A stretch of 64,000 nt of DNA from Sphingomonas sp. UNC305MFCol5.2. Lineage in GTDB: Bacteria > Pseudomonadota > Alphaproteobacteria > Sphingomonadales > Sphingomonadaceae. The first letter of the stretch is position 1. Each line of letters begins with the position of its first letter. Made by a program: the position numbers and the translations under genes. The notes below the pieces were generated by a model. That model saw only the letters and a list, made by a program, of their open reading frames with translations. It was not told the origin of the DNA and did not search any database. Location of the stretch: contig NZ_JOOE01000003.1 in assembly GCF_000712135.1 (NCBI RefSeq), forward strand, positions 372,001 to 436,000. The letters are read 5' to 3'. Shown piece by piece: positions 26,632-34,417 of the stretch.

Positions 26632-28770
26632 ATGGCAGACCGGGACTCGCCTATCGGCGCCGCACAGGAGGCGCCACCCCCGGACGATGCTCCGGCAAAG
26701 CCAGTCCGCGCGCTCGGCACGCCGCTCGCCAGCGTCATCGCCGTCGTCACCACGATCCTCGGACTGCTCGTCCTCGCCTGGACGATTCTGTTCGTCACCA
26801 AGGGGCGCTTCCTCAAGCCAGCCTTCGAGAGGATCGTCGCCAGCCAGACGCACCGCGACGTGAAGGTGGCGGGCGACTTCCAGCTCTATTTCGCGCCGTT
26901 CAACGTCAAGTTCCTCGCCGAGGGACTGACCATCTCCAATCCCGAATGGGCGGGCCGCGGCAATTTCTTCTCGGCGAAGAAGATCGATTCGCGAATCTCC
27001 ACCTGGAGCCTGATCACCGGAAACCACCGGATCAACTGGCTCGGGCTCGAGGACGGCCATGTCGATCTGCAATGGGATGCGGCGGGCCGGCGCAACACCT
27101 GGACCTTCAGCGAAGAGAAAGGCGAGCCGCTCGACTTGCCGATCATCCGCCGCGCGCTCGTTCAGGGCACGCTGGTCCGCTATGTAAATCCGCGGATGCG
27201 GATCGCGGCGGGCATCCGCATCCATACCGTGGAGGCGAAGGACACCGCCTTCGCCAGCGCGATCCGCTTCGACGGCACCGGCACCGCGCGGGGCACCCGC
27301 TTCACCATGGCCGGGGCGTTGCTCACCCCCAACGCAACCGTGGCCGGCGGGCAGAATCAGCTCCAGCTCCAGGTCGAGGGCGTCCGTACCCGCATCGACG
27401 TGTCGGGCACGCTCCCCGGCGCGACCGAGATCGAGGGCGCCGACCTGCATATGGACGCGCGCGGCCAGAATCTTGCCGACGTCTTCGCGGTCGCGGGCAT
27501 CGCCGTCCCCGACACGCGCAATTATCGGCTGCGTTCGGATCTCACCAAGAGCGGCGACGAATGGCGCTTCACCCGGCTGCGCGGCCGCTTCGGCGCCAGC
27601 GATCTAGCAGGCAGGTTCACCGTGGCGATGAAGGAGCCGCGGCTGCTGCTCACCGCCAATCTCGCCACGCGCGTGCTCGACATCGTCGATGCCGGGCCCT
27701 TTATCGGCTACAGCCCGCAAGCCTCAGCAGCAGGCGCGGTGGTGACGCAGGCCGCGGGCACCCCGCGCATCCTCCCCGATGCCCCGCTCCGCGTCGAGGC
27801 GCTCAGGAATTTCGATGCCAAGGTCGACTGGACGGTGCGCACCGTCCGCGCCGAGAGCCTGCCCGTCTCGAACATCACGCTCGGGCTCGACCTCGACGAT
27901 CGCCTGCTCAAGCTCAGCCCTTTGAACTTCAGCATGGCGCGCGGCACAGTCAGCTCGGACATCACGATCAATGCCCGCCGCGATCCCGTCTTCACCGATT
28001 ACGACATCCGCCTCTCCCCCACGCCGATGGGTGTGCTGCTCGCCGGCTTCGGCGTCGAGGAATCGGGCACCACGGGCACCTTGAAGGCGCGCGTGCAGAT
28101 GACCGGATCGGGCAACAGTGTCCGCGATTCACTCGCCAATTCGAATGGGCGCATCGCCGTGATCCTGCCCAAGGGCAGTTTCTGGACGCGCAACGTCCAG
28201 CTCTCCGAACTCGACATCGGCGTGTTCATCCAGAAGATGTTCGAGAAGAAATTGAAGGAGCCGGTGCAGATCAATTGCGGGCTGATCGGCTTCAGCGTGC
28301 GAAACGGAATCGCCGCAGCCGATCCGATCCTGATCGATACCGAGAAGAACGTGATGCTCGGCCGCGGCGGGTTCAGCTTCAAGAACGAGACGATCGATCT
28401 CGCCTTCCGCGCGGACAGCAAGAAGTTCAGCCTGTTCTCGGGCCAGTCGCCGGTGGGAATCGGCGGCTATTTCGCCAAGCCCGGCATCGACGTGATCAGC
28501 CCCGAGCTGGTCGCGCGCGCCGGGGCGGGGCTCGGGCTCGGCGTGCTCGCCAGCCCGTTCGCGACGGTGATCGCGTTCGTCGACATCGGCGACGCCAAGG
28601 CCGCCGATTGCGGCCCGGTGCTCGCCGGCGCCTCGGCCCGCGCCCAGCGCACCGACAAGGGCAAGCCCCGCGACGATGTCGGCAAGGGCACCACCGCCAA
28701 GTCCGAAAGCGGCAAGGTCTCGCAGGGCGAACGCCAGAAGCAGCGCAAGAAGTTCCTCGGAATTTTCTGA
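26632..28770 (+). CDS. AsmA family protein
   Basis: 712 residues from the ATG at 26632; the longer frame from 26533 overlaps the rpmI promoter. A Pro/Ala-rich N-terminus and one membrane helix (about 33-55) precede a long periplasmic beta-rich body with AsmA features (GRFLKPAFERIVASQTHRDVKVAGDFQLYFAPFNVKFLAEGLTISNP at the start; a second repeat near the end, FSVRNGIAAADPILIDTEKNVMLGRGGFSFKNETIDLAFRAD). AsmA-like proteins span or line the periplasm and are implicated in lipid transport to the outer membrane. The tail is a basic, disordered segment. Confidence 0.9.
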   Translation: MADRDSPIGAAQEAPPPDDAPAKPVRALGTPLASVIAVVTTILGLLVLAWTILFVTKGRFLKPAFERIVASQTHRDVKVAGDFQLYFAPFNVKFLAEGLTISNPEWAGRGNFFSAKKIDSRISTWSLITGNHRINWLGLEDGHVDLQWDAAGRRNTWTFSEEKGEPLDLPIIRRALVQGTLVRYVNPRMRIAAGIRIHTVEAKDTAFASAIRFDGTGTARGTRFTMAGALLTPNATVAGGQNQLQLQVEGVRTRIDVSGTLPGATEIEGADLHMDARGQNLADVFAVAGIAVPDTRNYRLRSDLTKSGDEWRFTRLRGRFGASDLAGRFTVAMKEPRLLLTANLATRVLDIVDAGPFIGYSPQASAAGAVVTQAAGTPRILPDAPLRVEALRNFDAKVDWTVRTVRAESLPVSNITLGLDLDDRLLKLSPLNFSMARGTVSSDITINARRDPVFTDYDIRLSPTPMGVLLAGFGVEESGTTGTLKARVQMTGSGNSVRDSLANSNGRIAVILPKGSFWTRNVQLSELDIGVFIQKMFEKKLKEPVQINCGLIGFSVRNGIAAADPILIDTEKNVMLGRGGFSFKNETIDLAFRADSKKFSLFSGQSPVGIGGYFAKPGIDVISPELVARAGAGLGLGVLASPFATVIAFVDIGDAKAADCGPVLAGASARAQRTDKGKPRDDVGKGTTAKSESGKVSQGERQKQRKKFLGIF

Positions 28771-28810
28771 ACCGCTATACTCGCCGCATCCGACTCGAAG
28801 GAGAGCGAGC

Positions 28811-29218
28811 ATGGCCGAGAATCAGGGCCCGATGGATGGCGTCACCGCGCATCTGACGATCCGCGAGGGCAAGGGCAGCGAAGCCGTCGATTTCTACCAG
28901 GCGGCGTTCGGCGCCGAGGAGCAGCTCCGTCACCTCGCCGATGACGGCAAGCGGATCATGCACTCGCATCTGAAGATCAACGGCGGTTCGGTGATGCTCA
29001 ACGACGATTTCCCCGAATATACCGGCGGGATCTCGGTACCCGCGGGCGTGACGCTGCATCTTCAGGTCGACGATGCCGACAAATGGTGGGAGCGCGCCGT
29101 CGCCGCGGGCGCCACGATCCGCATGCCGCTCGACAACCAGTTCTGGGGCGATCGCTACGGCCAGGTCGTCGATCCGTTCGGCCACCATTGGTCGATCGGC
29201 GGACCGGTGAAGGAATAG
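28811..29218 (+). CDS. VOC family protein (PhnB/glyoxalase-like)
   Basis: 135 residues, ATG at 28811 with AAGGAG upstream. The sequence VTAHLTIREGKGSEAVDFYQAAFGAEE ... VMLNDDFPEY ... VTLHLQVDDADKWWERAVAAGATIRMPLDNQFWGDRYGQVVDPFGHHWSIGGP is a standard single-module vicinal-oxygen-chelate protein of the PhnB subgroup. These are small metal-binding or antibiotic-binding fold proteins; no specific substrate can be assigned. A TATACT hexamer at 28776-28781 may be its -10 box. Confidence 0.9.
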   Translation: MAENQGPMDGVTAHLTIREGKGSEAVDFYQAAFGAEEQLRHLADDGKRIMHSHLKINGGSVMLNDDFPEYTGGISVPAGVTLHLQVDDADKWWERAVAAGATIRMPLDNQFWGDRYGQVVDPFGHHWSIGGPVKE

Positions 29219-29249
29219 AGGCGTCTGCGACTCCCGCAACTTTGCGGAG

Positions 29250-30032
29250 TCAATGTCCCCGGCAGGCCAGCGCTTCGAGGATCTCCTCGATCCGCGCCGG
29301 ATCACCCGCGGCGATCACTTCGCCGTTGCTGCCCGCGTGCAGCGGATCGCCTTGCCAGTCGCACATCCGCCCGCCCGCGCCCTCGACCACGGGGACGAGC
29401 GCCGCGAAGTCGTGAAGCTTGAGCCCGGCCTCGACGACGATGTCGAGCCAGCCGCTGGCGACACAGCCATAATTGTAGCAGTCGCCGCCGAGCACCGTGC
29501 TCGTCACCGCGGCATCGAGATGTTCGAAGGCATGGAGCTGGTCGTCGTCGAACAGAGCCGGCGACGTGGTGCCGAGGATCGCGCCCTTGAGTTCGCGGCA
29601 AGCGCGCGCCTGGGCGGGCTTGCCGTTGAACAGGGTCTGACGCCCCGCGACACCCACCCAGCGCTCGCCGATGATCGGCTGGTCGATCACTCCGAGCAGC
29701 GGCCAGCCATCCTCGATCAGCGCGATCAGGGTGCCGAAGATCGGCCGTCCGGCGATGAAGGCCCGCGTCCCGTCGATCGGATCGAGCACCCATTGGCGGC
29801 CGCTGCTGCCTTCGCGGACGCCGAACTCCTCGCCGATGATCCCGTCCATCGGCCGTTCGGCGATGATCAGCCGGCGCATCGCCTCCTCCGCCTCGCGGTC
29901 GGCGAGCGTCACCGGCGACAGATCCTCCTTGGCCTCGAGCCCGAAGGAACCGCGAAAGCGCGGTCGGATCGCCGCTCCGGCGGCATCGGCAAGGCGCTGG
30001 GCGAGCGCGACATCGGTCTCGGAAACGGGCAT
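29250..30032 (-). CDS. hisN: histidinol-phosphatase, inositol monophosphatase family
   Basis: 260 residues from the ATG at 30032. The magnesium-site motifs are intact: GEEF (Glu at 68-69) and WVLDPIDGTRAFI with Asp84 and Asp87, plus a C-terminal HDFAALVPVVEGAGG. The signature DPIDGTRAFIAGRPIFGTLIAL is that of the HisN branch, which removes phosphate from L-histidinol phosphate in histidine synthesis. An inositol monophosphatase role cannot be excluded. It converges on the VOC gene and is divergent from the phospholipase gene. Confidence 0.85.
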   Translation of the reverse strand: MPVSETDVALAQRLADAAGAAIRPRFRGSFGLEAKEDLSPVTLADREAEEAMRRLIIAERPMDGIIGEEFGVREGSSGRQWVLDPIDGTRAFIAGRPIFGTLIALIEDGWPLLGVIDQPIIGERWVGVAGRQTLFNGKPAQARACRELKGAILGTTSPALFDDDQLHAFEHLDAAVTSTVLGGDCYNYGCVASGWLDIVVEAGLKLHDFAALVPVVEGAGGRMCDWQGDPLHAGSNGEVIAAGDPARIEEILEALACRGH

Positions 30033-30098
30033 GCCCGCTGCCCTACCCGCCCGTTTTTGACTCGCCAAGGTCACAATGCGCTGCCAGTCGTTTCGGCC

Positions 30099-31157
30099 AT
30101 GCGTCTCGTCCCGCTCGTCATCGGCATTTTCGTCGCCACGCCCGCCGCCGCCCAGGTGCGTGCGGTGCCGGCCCAGCCCGCCTCCGAAGCCGAGGCGCTG
30201 CGCGGCGTCGAGGTCTTCCTCGTCAACGAGACCGCCGCCCCCGTCGCCGATGCCGGACCGCGCCAGATCGAAGTGACCGCAGTCGACGGCACTCGCCTCG
30301 TGCTCGAGCGCGCGCCCGGCCCTACGCCGACGATTGCGCCCGGCGGTTTCGCCAAGGCGCGCTATGTTCCCGTGAGCATCGCGAATGTCGCCATCCCGCC
30401 TTCGGACCAGCATCCGGCCGCGAAGATCCCGGCCGAAGAGACCGTCGTCCAGAGCTCGACCGGCTCTTCGTCCGCCTTCCTCGACCGGTTCGAACCGCAC
30501 GAGCCCATTTATGGCGTGTTCGGCACCGGCGATGCGGGCGGCAAGCTCCAGATGAGCTTCGCCTTCCGTCCCTTCGCCGAAGATGCCCCGCTCAAGCTCG
30601 GCAATCTGCGCTTCGCTTATACCCAGACGATGTTCTGGGCGTTGGCCGAGCCCTCGGGGCCGTTCCGCTCGACCATTTATTCGCCCGAAGTCTATGCCGA
30701 CATCCCGTTCGACGAGACCACCAAGGTCGCGATCGGCTGGCGGCACGATTCGAACGGCCGCGGCATGGTAAACTCGATCGACGTCAATCGTATCTTCGGC
30801 CGCGTCGAGAAGAGCTTCGATCTCGGCGGCGACTGGCATCTCGACGTCGCGCCCCAGGCCTGGTTCTATGTCGGCCGGTTCGGCACCGCGCCCGACGTGA
30901 AGGACTATCTCGGCTATACCGCGCTCACGGCCGCGATCCGGCAGGAGAATGGCCTCAAGGTCGCGATCACCGGCCGCGGCAATTTCGAGACCGGTCGCGG
31001 CGGCGCCGAATTGTTTGCCTCATACCCGCTGGCGCCGATCGGCGGCGGCATCGGATTCTATCTCTTCGGCCAGGCTTTTACCGGCTATGGTGAGGCGCTC
31101 GACGACTATCGACGTAACGATACCCATGCACGGATCGGCATCGCACTGACGCGATAG
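30099..31157 (+). CDS. pldA: phospholipase A (OMPLA-like)
   Basis: 352 residues from the ATG at 30099, with a signal peptide (MRLVPLVIGIFVATPAAAQ). After a ~130-residue N-terminal beta domain comes the barrel, in which GWRHDSNGRG places His216 and Ser218 and Asn230 follows at the same spacing as the OMPLA catalytic triad His142, Ser144, Asn156. It should hydrolyse phospholipids that reach the outer leaflet of the outer membrane. The extra N-terminal domain is longer than in E. coli PldA. Confidence 0.88.
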   Translation: MRLVPLVIGIFVATPAAAQVRAVPAQPASEAEALRGVEVFLVNETAAPVADAGPRQIEVTAVDGTRLVLERAPGPTPTIAPGGFAKARYVPVSIANVAIPPSDQHPAAKIPAEETVVQSSTGSSSAFLDRFEPHEPIYGVFGTGDAGGKLQMSFAFRPFAEDAPLKLGNLRFAYTQTMFWALAEPSGPFRSTIYSPEVYADIPFDETTKVAIGWRHDSNGRGMVNSIDVNRIFGRVEKSFDLGGDWHLDVAPQAWFYVGRFGTAPDVKDYLGYTALTAAIRQENGLKVAITGRGNFETGRGGAELFASYPLAPIGGGIGFYLFGQAFTGYGEALDDYRRNDTHARIGIALTR

Positions 31158-31184
31158 GCCGGTCCAATTCCTGGAGTGAATGCC

Positions 31185-31733
31185 ATGCGGACCAAGCTTT
31201 TCCTCGCCGCCCTGCTCCTGCCGCTGTCGCTGCCGGTCGAGGCGGCGCTCGCTCCCGGCGCCGTGGCACCCGATTTCAGCGCGGCGGGCGCAATGGCGGG
31301 CAAGCCGCTGAGCGTGAATCTCAAGGCCGCGCTCAAAAAGGGGCCGGTCGTGCTCTATTTCTTCCCCGCGGCGTTCATCGGCGGCTGCAATGTCGAGGCG
31401 GCGGCCTTTGCCGCGGCGCTCCCCGATTTCACTGCGGCAGGCGCCACCGTGATCGGCATGACCGCAGGCAATGTCGACAAGCTCGTCGCTTTTTCGAGCG
31501 AGCATTGCGCGGGCAAGTTCGCAGTGGCCGCCGCGAGCCCGGAAGTGATCAGGGGCTATGACGTGCTGCTCCGCAAGCCCGACGGCACGCCGACGACGAT
31601 CACCAGCCGCACCAGCTATGTGATCGCCCCCAACGGCAAGATCCTCTTCGCGCACACCGATATGAGCCCGAACGACCATATCAAGATGACGCTCGACGTG
31701 GTCCGCAAGTACAAGGCCGGGAAGCGGAGCTGA
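31185..31733 (+). CDS. peroxiredoxin-like thioredoxin-fold protein
   Basis: 182 residues from the ATG at 31185 (GGAG 8 bases upstream), with a signal peptide, so it acts in the periplasm. The AhpC/TSA-type fold is clear (APGAVAPDFSAAGAMAG ... VVLYFFPAAFIGGC ... VIGMTAGNVDKLVAFSSEHCAGKF ... TSYVIAPNGKILFAH). The presumed peroxidatic Cys is Cys68, and Cys108 may resolve. The conserved Thr three residues before the peroxidatic Cys is Ile65 here, so peroxidase activity may be weak. It follows the phospholipase gene by 27 bp. Confidence 0.82.
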   Translation: MRTKLFLAALLLPLSLPVEAALAPGAVAPDFSAAGAMAGKPLSVNLKAALKKGPVVLYFFPAAFIGGCNVEAAAFAAALPDFTAAGATVIGMTAGNVDKLVAFSSEHCAGKFAVAAASPEVIRGYDVLLRKPDGTPTTITSRTSYVIAPNGKILFAHTDMSPNDHIKMTLDVVRKYKAGKRS

Positions 31734-31868
31734 TTCCGGCCCCCGGCTTCATTCTTGGGAAAGCATTTGCTCACCGGATATTAGCAGTTCGCCGTTAGAC
31801 CCTGATGCAACAGATATGCGGCGGGACCGCAAGGATACCGCAACCGAGATGCACAGGGGTTAGGGGCT

Positions 31869-32900
31869 ATGGCCGGCGCAAGGGCCGTCCGGGCGGCAAA
31901 CGGAAGCGATTCCTCGCACCGTCTTTACGACCGAATCGGCGAATTTCTGGTCGATCAGCGGCTCGACCCTGATCCCGGCAACTATGCGTTCGCTTATCAT
32001 CTGCTCGCCGATCCGGAAGGACCGCTCGCGCGTGCGGTCCACGCCCTGACCGATGGCGGCGTCCGCCTCACCCAGCGCGACATCGAGACGCTGGGCTGCG
32101 ATCTCCAGCCGGTCCAGAACGGCAAGGGCGCGAAGGAAAAGGCCGACGGCCTCGTCGCGCAGACCCAGATGCAGGTCGAAGGCTTCCAGGACATGGTCAC
32201 GGCCATCCGCGCCGAGACCGAGGATTTCGGCAGGAACCTGGCCGCGAGCGCCGAAGCCATTTCGCGCTCCACCGACGCCGACGGCTCGATCGCGATCGGA
32301 GAGGTCGCCCGGATCACCGCCGCGATGATCGAGCGCGTCCACAGCACCGAAGCCCAGCTCGCGCATGCGACGCGCGAAGCCAGCGAGCTCCGAGAGAAGC
32401 TGGAGGAAGCGCGCGACAATGCCCGGCGCGATCCGCTCACCGACCTGCCCAACCGCCGGGCGCTCGAGGAAGCCTATGCCGCACAGGCGGCATCCGGGAC
32501 ACGGATCTGCGTCGCGGTTTGCGACGTCGACCATTTCAAGTCGGTCAACGATCGCTTCGGCCATGCCGTCGGCGACCGCGTCCTCAAGGCGATCGCCGAG
32601 GCGCTAAGCCAGACCTGCGCAGGGCATCTGGTCGCCCGCTATGGCGGCGAGGAGTTCGCGGTGCTCTTCACCGGCGTCGACCTCGGCACCGCGCGCCATA
32701 TTCTCGACACCGCCCGGGCCACGGTCGCGACCAAGCGCTATCGGTTGCGCGAAACCGACGCGCCGCTCGGCGAGATCACCTTCTCGGCCGGACTCGCCCC
32801 TGCGGAGGCGGGCGAAGGGCTGTCGACCGTGTTCCACCGCGCCGACCGGCTGCTCTACGCCGCCAAGACCGCGGGACGGAACTGCCTCCACATCGGGTGA
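31869..32900 (+). CDS. GGDEF domain protein (probable diguanylate cyclase)
   Basis: 343 residues. The N-terminal ~190 residues are soluble and helical with a coiled-coil (about 150-190), no membrane segment and no recognised sensor domain. The C-terminal GGDEF domain is complete: RDPLTDLPNRRALEE, the FKSVND segment and the active loop RYGGEEF (Gly259-Phe263). No RxxD inhibition site is visible upstream of the loop. It should make cyclic di-GMP from GTP. Confidence 0.92.
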   Translation: MAGARAVRAANGSDSSHRLYDRIGEFLVDQRLDPDPGNYAFAYHLLADPEGPLARAVHALTDGGVRLTQRDIETLGCDLQPVQNGKGAKEKADGLVAQTQMQVEGFQDMVTAIRAETEDFGRNLAASAEAISRSTDADGSIAIGEVARITAAMIERVHSTEAQLAHATREASELREKLEEARDNARRDPLTDLPNRRALEEAYAAQAASGTRICVAVCDVDHFKSVNDRFGHAVGDRVLKAIAEALSQTCAGHLVARYGGEEFAVLFTGVDLGTARHILDTARATVATKRYRLRETDAPLGEITFSAGLAPAEAGEGLSTVFHRADRLLYAAKTAGRNCLHIG

Positions 32901-32907
32901 CCGATAT

Positions 32908-32948
32908 CGGACAGCGATTGTCCGCTTGCGATTGGTAATTTACACCAA
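32908..32948. promoter_or_regulatory. two inverted repeats, candidate enhancer sites
   Basis: CGGACA / TGTCCG (32908-32913 and 32919-32924) and TTGGT / ACCAA (32932-32936 and 32944-32948). On the minus strand the second reads TTGGTGTAA ... CCAA, close to the TAGTGTAA core that I recall for E. coli PspF enhancer sites. They lie about 75-115 bp before a sigma-54 promoter, a normal distance for upstream activating sequences. Confidence 0.5.
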
Positions 32949-33002
32949 CACGTGGCGCGCATTTTCCCAAATTCTCCACAACGCAGAACACCAATCCATG
33001 AT

Positions 33003-33015
33003 TTTCAATAGCTTA
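33003..33015 (+). promoter_or_regulatory. candidate IHF site
   Basis: TTTCAATAGCTTA matches the IHF consensus WATCAA-N4-TTR with one mismatch and lies between the inverted repeats and the sigma-54 promoter, where IHF normally bends DNA. The surrounding stretch is unusually A/T-rich for this genome. Confidence 0.4.
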
Positions 33016-33021
33016 CAAGAA

Positions 33022-33039
33022 TTGGCACGCTCCCTGCTA
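33022..33039 (+). promoter_or_regulatory. sigma-54 promoter
   Basis: TTGGCACG followed by CTCC and CTGCT gives the -24 GG (33024-33025) and -12 GC (33036-33037) exactly 10 bp apart, matching the TGGCACG-N4-TTGCT consensus at all but one base. Predicted start near 33049, about 48 bp upstream of the first micro-ORF. Confidence 0.75.
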
Positions 33040-33096
33040 ATATCCTGGCATCGGCCGCCGGATGATCCGGACGCCGCCAACCAGGGAGTAAGAACC

Positions 33097-33204
33097 ATGA
33101 CCGCTCGTCTCGACTCGTTTCACCGCACCCTCGCCGTCCTCGGCTCGGTGCTCTTCACTGTCGCTTTCGTGGTCTTTTCGACCCCCGTCGTTCCGATCGC
33201 ATGA
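33097..33204 (+). CDS. hydrophobic micro-protein 1 (35 aa)
   Basis: ATG at 33097, preceded by GGGAG about 8 bases upstream. A short basic N-terminus (MTARLDSFHRTLA) is followed by one membrane-spanning stretch (about residues 12-30) and the end STPVVPIA. I recognise no family. It is the first of two micro-ORFs behind the sigma-54 promoter; the second starts 29 bp later and shares the size, hydrophobicity and a terminal Ile-Ala. Confidence 0.6.
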   Translation: MTARLDSFHRTLAVLGSVLFTVAFVVFSTPVVPIA

Positions 33205-33233
33205 TCCGGCGCGCTGAAAAGGAGAAGATCACC

Positions 33234-33329
33234 ATGGTACGCAGCATCATGCTTGGCCTGGTCTCGTTCGGTCTCACCGCGACGATGATCCTCGCCACCG
33301 CAACGCAGGGTTCGGCGCTCATCGCCTGA
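33234..33329 (+). CDS. hydrophobic micro-protein 2 (31 aa)
   Basis: ATG at 33234 with AAGGAG about 9 bases upstream, too short for ordinary ORF calling. MVRSIMLGLVSFGLTATMIL continues to a terminal ALIA and forms one probable membrane helix. No family recognised. The good ribosome site, the tandem arrangement with micro-protein 1 and the shared promoter support translation; no homology check was possible. Confidence 0.6.
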   Translation: MVRSIMLGLVSFGLTATMILATATQGSALIA

Positions 33330-33338
33330 ACCCTGCCC

Positions 33339-33356
33339 CGCCGCCTGCGGGCGGCG
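33339..33356 (+). terminator. hairpin after the micro-ORFs
   Basis: GCCGCC / GGGCGGC-type stem just after the second micro-ORF, with no T run. It may attenuate transcription before the SDR gene rather than stop it. Confidence 0.35.
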
Positions 33357-33364
33357 ACAAGACG

Positions 33365-33383
33365 CGGAACCTCCGGCGTTCCG
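33365..33383. promoter_or_regulatory. CGGAAC / GTTCCG inverted repeat before the SDR gene
   Basis: CGGAAC (33365-33370) and GTTCCG (33378-33383) are exact inverted arms around a 7-bp centre, 40 bp before the SDR start. It could be an operator, or GGAAC could be the -35 of an EcfG-type general stress promoter with a poor -10 (GGTT, 17 bp later). Confidence 0.3.
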
Positions 33384-33422
33384 CACCGGTTCTCTCGGCA
33401 ACCCCTCCACTGGAGCCAGCCG

Positions 33423-34280
33423 ATGAGCGACACCGACACGATCGACATGATCCACGAGGACGCGCTGCCCGGACACGAGAGCGCGCTCGAGCCCAAGCCC
33501 GATTGGGAGCCCCGTTACCCCGGCTCCGGCCGATTGCAGGACAAGGTCGCGGTGATCACCGGCGCCGACAGCGGCATCGGCCGTGCCGTCGCCGCGCTCT
33601 ATGCCCGCGAAGGCGCGCATGTCGCGATCCTCTATCTTTGCGAGCATGACGATGCCGCGATGACCGCGGACATCGTCCGGCAGGAGGGGTGCGAGGCGCT
33701 GACCATCGCCGGCGATATCGGCGACAAGGCCTTTTGCGACCGCGCGATCGCGCAGGTGATCGAGAAGTTCGGCCGCATCGACGTGCTGGTGAACAATGCC
33801 GGCGAGCAGCATCCCGACAAGCATATCACCGACATCACCGAGGAGCAGCTCAAGCGCACCTTCCAGACCAACATCTTCGGGATGTTCTTCCTCACCCAGG
33901 CCGCGATGCCGCACCTGAAGGAGGGCGCGACGATCGTGAACTGCACGTCGGTCACCATGTATCAGGGCTCGAAGGAGCTGCTCGACTATTCGAGCACCAA
34001 GGGCGCGATCACTGCCTTCACGCGCAGCCTTTCCGAGAATCTGATCGAGAAGGGCATCCGCGTGAACGCCGTCGCGCCCGGGCCGATCTGGACCCCGCTC
34101 AACCCGATGGGCGGCGCGAGCCCGGAGAAGGTCGAGCATTTCGGCGAGAACACGCCGATGGGCAGGCCCGGCCAGCCCAACGAAGTCGCGCCCTGCTTCC
34201 TGTTCCTCGCCTGCGAGGATGCGAGCTACATGTCGGGGCAGGTGCTGCACCCCAATGGCGGGACGATCGTCAACGGCTGA
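33423..34280 (+). CDS. SDR family oxidoreductase (YghA / general stress protein 39-like)
   Basis: 285 residues. A ~35-residue acidic, proline-containing N-terminal extension (DTIDMIHEDALPGHESALEPKPDWEPRYPGSGRLQDK) precedes the SDR core, as in YghA. Motifs: TGADSGIG, NNAGEQHP, catalytic Ser in NCTSVTMYQGS and YSSTK, and the tail GQVLHPNGGTIVNG. Members are often induced by general stress and reduce aldehydes or ketones; the substrate is unknown. It may be read through from the sigma-54 promoter. Confidence 0.93.
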   Translation: MSDTDTIDMIHEDALPGHESALEPKPDWEPRYPGSGRLQDKVAVITGADSGIGRAVAALYAREGAHVAILYLCEHDDAAMTADIVRQEGCEALTIAGDIGDKAFCDRAIAQVIEKFGRIDVLVNNAGEQHPDKHITDITEEQLKRTFQTNIFGMFFLTQAAMPHLKEGATIVNCTSVTMYQGSKELLDYSSTKGAITAFTRSLSENLIEKGIRVNAVAPGPIWTPLNPMGGASPEKVEHFGENTPMGRPGQPNEVAPCFLFLACEDASYMSGQVLHPNGGTIVNG

Positions 34281-34290
34281 ACGCCGATCG

Positions 34291-34309
34291 AAAGGTTAGT
34301 AAAGGTTAG
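34291..34309. repeat. tandem AAAGGTTAG direct repeat
   Basis: AAAGGTTAG occurs twice, 10 bp apart, just after the SDR stop. It overlaps the end of the minus-strand 21-codon ORF. No function evident. Confidence 0.6.
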
Positions 34310-34371
34310 GCGAAAACGCAGTGCCTGCGCGGTGCGTGGTGCCGCGTCCAGCCACGCGGAGCATTCAACAT
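34306..34371 (-). CDS. SOS-controlled 21-aa micro-ORF
   Basis: ATG at 34371 on the minus strand, TAA at 34306-34308, 21 codons, starting MLNAPRGWTRHHAPRRH; small and basic with one Cys and no membrane segment. GAGG lies 8 bases upstream of the ATG, and a promoter with a LexA box ends 18 bases upstream. It is convergent with the SDR gene and directly downstream of the PEBP gene. No family recognised. The transcript could also be a non-coding SOS RNA antisense to the SDR 3' end; translation is therefore only a proposal. Confidence 0.4.
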   Translation of the reverse strand: MLNAPRGWTRHHAPRRHCVFA

Positions 34372-34388
34372 GTCAAGAGCCTCGGCCC

Positions 34389-34417
34389 CGCATAGAACAT
34401 TTAGAGAACATTGTCAA
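34389..34417 (-). promoter_or_regulatory. LexA-controlled (SOS) promoter
   Basis: On the minus strand TTGACA (34417-34412) and TATGCG (34394-34389) are separated by exactly 17 bp, and the spacer contains the direct repeat GTTC-N7-GTTC (34409-34395), the known LexA box of alphaproteobacteria. The -35 box overlaps the stop codon of the PEBP gene. Confidence 0.65.

Noticed and set aside
26473..26632. Ribosomal-protein leader or L20-binding structure upstream of rpmI
   Set aside because: No convincing leader hairpin was found; only a simple promoter is visible.
33366..33382. GAAC-N7-GTTC as a LexA site before the stress SDR
   Set aside because: Arms are inverted, whereas the alphaproteobacterial box is a direct repeat (GTTC-N7-GTTC); left as an unassigned inverted repeat.
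33366..33391. EcfG-type general stress promoter (GGAAC-N17-CGTT)
   Set aside because: The -10 reads GGTT rather than CGTT, so only mentioned as a weak alternative.
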